Assembly: GCA_023415145.1 (NCBI GenBank)
Contig: JAEZLW010000143.1
Location: 1 to 33,743 of the forward strand
Reading direction: 5' to 3'
DNA from: Bacillota bacterium
GTDB taxonomy: Bacteria > Bacillota > Clostridia > Christensenellales > Aristaeellaceae
DNA: 33,743 bases
Shown: piece by piece, positions 32,902-33,743 of the stretch
Layout of the letters: each line of letters begins with the position of its first letter
How positions within the stretch are numbered: the first letter of the stretch is position 1
Notes under the pieces: model-generated
Told to the model about the DNA's origin: nothing
What the model saw: the letters and a program-made list of their open reading frames with translations, nothing else
Databases searched by the model: none
Program-made: the position numbers and the translations under genes

Positions 32902-33743
32902 TCATTTGCCGGTGTAGAAGGGCACCGGATGGATGGTGTGGTCATCCTTGGGGTTGATGGCCGCATACGGTTTTTCCGCCAGGATGATGCCGCGCTGGAT
33001 ACTCATTTGGCCGAAGCGGCGGCGGATGTCATCGATGGATTGAGCCAGGGCCATTTCCTTTTCCCGGTGGAGGGCTTTCCCCAACAGGTCCAATTGAATG
33101 GGGGAATCGGCCGGCACCAGGGAGGAACAATGCACGCCCATGGAGCGCAGCGGGAGCATGCGGGTGTAGCGCTCCCGAAATAGGGAGATGGCCGTTTTGG
33201 CAATGTCGCCGGCCAGGGCGGTGGTGAAGCCAATGGTGCGCTGGCAACTGGCACAATTCAGCTTTGTATCCCGGACGCTGATGGCAATGCAGCCGGCGCG
33301 GAAGCCGTGATCACGCAGGCGGGAAGCTACCGATTCGGAGAGCAGATAGAACACGGCGGAGGCTTCGCTGATGGTTTCCACATCCTTGGGCAGGGTGGTG
33401 CTGTTGCCCACGGATTTGATGGCTGCCTTCGCCTCCACCGGCATGACCGGGGATGTATCCAAGCCGCGGGCAAAATCCTGGAGGATCAGGCCATTTTTGC
33501 CGAACTTGTGCTGGATGGGCTCGGTGGGATGGTTGGCCAGATCGCCAATGGTGTTGATGTTCCAATCCTTCAGCTTTTTTGTGGTTCTTGGGCCGACATA
33601 AAGAAGATCGCTGACGGGCAGCGGCCATACCTGCTGCTCAAATGAATCGCGGGTAATGACCGTGGTGGCGTCGGGCTTTTTCATGTCGGAGCCCAATTTG
33701 GCAAAAATCTTGTTGAACGAAACGCCAACGGATACGGTAATAC
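32902..33743 (-). CDS. Y-family DNA polymerase, UV-damage/UmuC-DinB type (partial, N-terminus off the right edge)
   Basis: About 280 C-terminal residues are visible. The first ones, ITVSVGVSFNKIFAKLGSDMKKPDA, are the palm segment of Y-family polymerases. A helix-hairpin-helix follows (DLLYVGPRTTKKLKDWNINTIGDLA), then the little-finger domain (RLRDHGFRAGCIAISVRDTKL, QLDLLG). The catalytic SxDE motif lies outside the window. Error-prone translesion synthesis, probably SOS-inducible. Followed by tandem hairpins and two small genes. Confidence 0.9.
   Translation of the reverse strand, partial: ITVSVGVSFNKIFAKLGSDMKKPDATTVITRDSFEQQVWPLPVSDLLYVGPRTTKKLKDWNINTIGDLANHPTEPIQHKFGKNGLILQDFARGLDTSPVMPVEAKAAIKSVGNSTTLPKDVETISEASAVFYLLSESVASRLRDHGFRAGCIAISVRDTKLNCASCQRTIGFTTALAGDIAKTAISLFRERYTRMLPLRSMGVHCSSLVPADSPIQLDLLGKALHREKEMALAQSIDDIRRRFGQMSIQRGIILAEKPYAAINPKDDHTIHPVPFYTGK

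Overview
The window looks like a chromosomal segment of an anaerobic Gram-positive Clostridia-type bacterium. A Christensenellales- or Oscillospirales-like lineage is my guess; no marker gene proves it. The reasons are AGGAGG-type ribosome binding sites, consensus TTGACA/TATAAT promoters, SipW-type signal peptides, two c-di-GMP-I riboswitches, an oxygen-sensitive glycyl radical enzyme with its activase, and solute-binding proteins with plain signal peptides rather than lipoprotein ones.

Region 1 (1-3180, minus strand): one promoter (3151-3179) starts a leader of about 930 nt. It carries two near-identical c-di-GMP-I riboswitch aptamers and two strong hairpins. The leader precedes a small TasA/camelysin-like secreted protein and a large secreted surface protein that runs off the left edge. 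This reads as a c-di-GMP-controlled matrix or adhesin operon.

Region 2 (3180-5150): gene-poor and decaying, with a possible sugar-transferase fragment, a direct repeat of about 105 bp in two copies, and an orphan tRNA-Ser 5' portion that has its own consensus promoter and terminator but no proper 3' half.

Region 3 (5160-15860, minus strand): a probable operon headed by a LacI-type regulator. It encodes an NAD-dependent epimerase/dehydratase, a glycyl radical enzyme activase, a divergent glycyl radical enzyme (active-site motif GCNW), a ROK-kinase/SIS-isomerase fusion, a GH172 (DUF2961) protein, a four-carbon acid sugar kinase (DUF1537) and a nucleoside hydrolase. I do not recognise this combination as a described pathway.

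Region 4 (16000-25140, minus strand): an operon with a consensus promoter between two matching 16-bp LacI-type operators. It encodes an Asp/Glu-racemase-like protein, a split transketolase, two CUT1 ABC permeases, their binding protein and a GH140 (apiosidase-type) glycosidase. Past its end lie decayed pieces of a second transketolase C-terminal subunit and of a 3-hydroxyisobutyrate/tartronate-semialdehyde-type reductase.

Region 5 (25140-31841, plus strand): unrecognised remnants, then a second LacI-type regulator with a promoter and palindromic operator. A TRAP transporter operon follows (DctP, DctQ, FAD oxidoreductase, DctM); a second copy of the operator lies ahead of dctP and a strong terminator closes the operon.

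Region 6 (32070-33743, minus strand): a partial Y-family UV-damage-type DNA polymerase, tandem hairpin repeats and two small hypothetical genes.

Inferred theme: uptake and anaerobic breakdown of plant furanosides (GH140, GH172 and nucleoside hydrolase all belong to families that act on five-membered-ring sugars), feeding a split transketolase and an uncharacterised radical enzyme. A pair of about 95-bp repeats (4697-4790 and 25945-26047) brackets regions 3 and 4, hinting that they arrived or are maintained as a unit.
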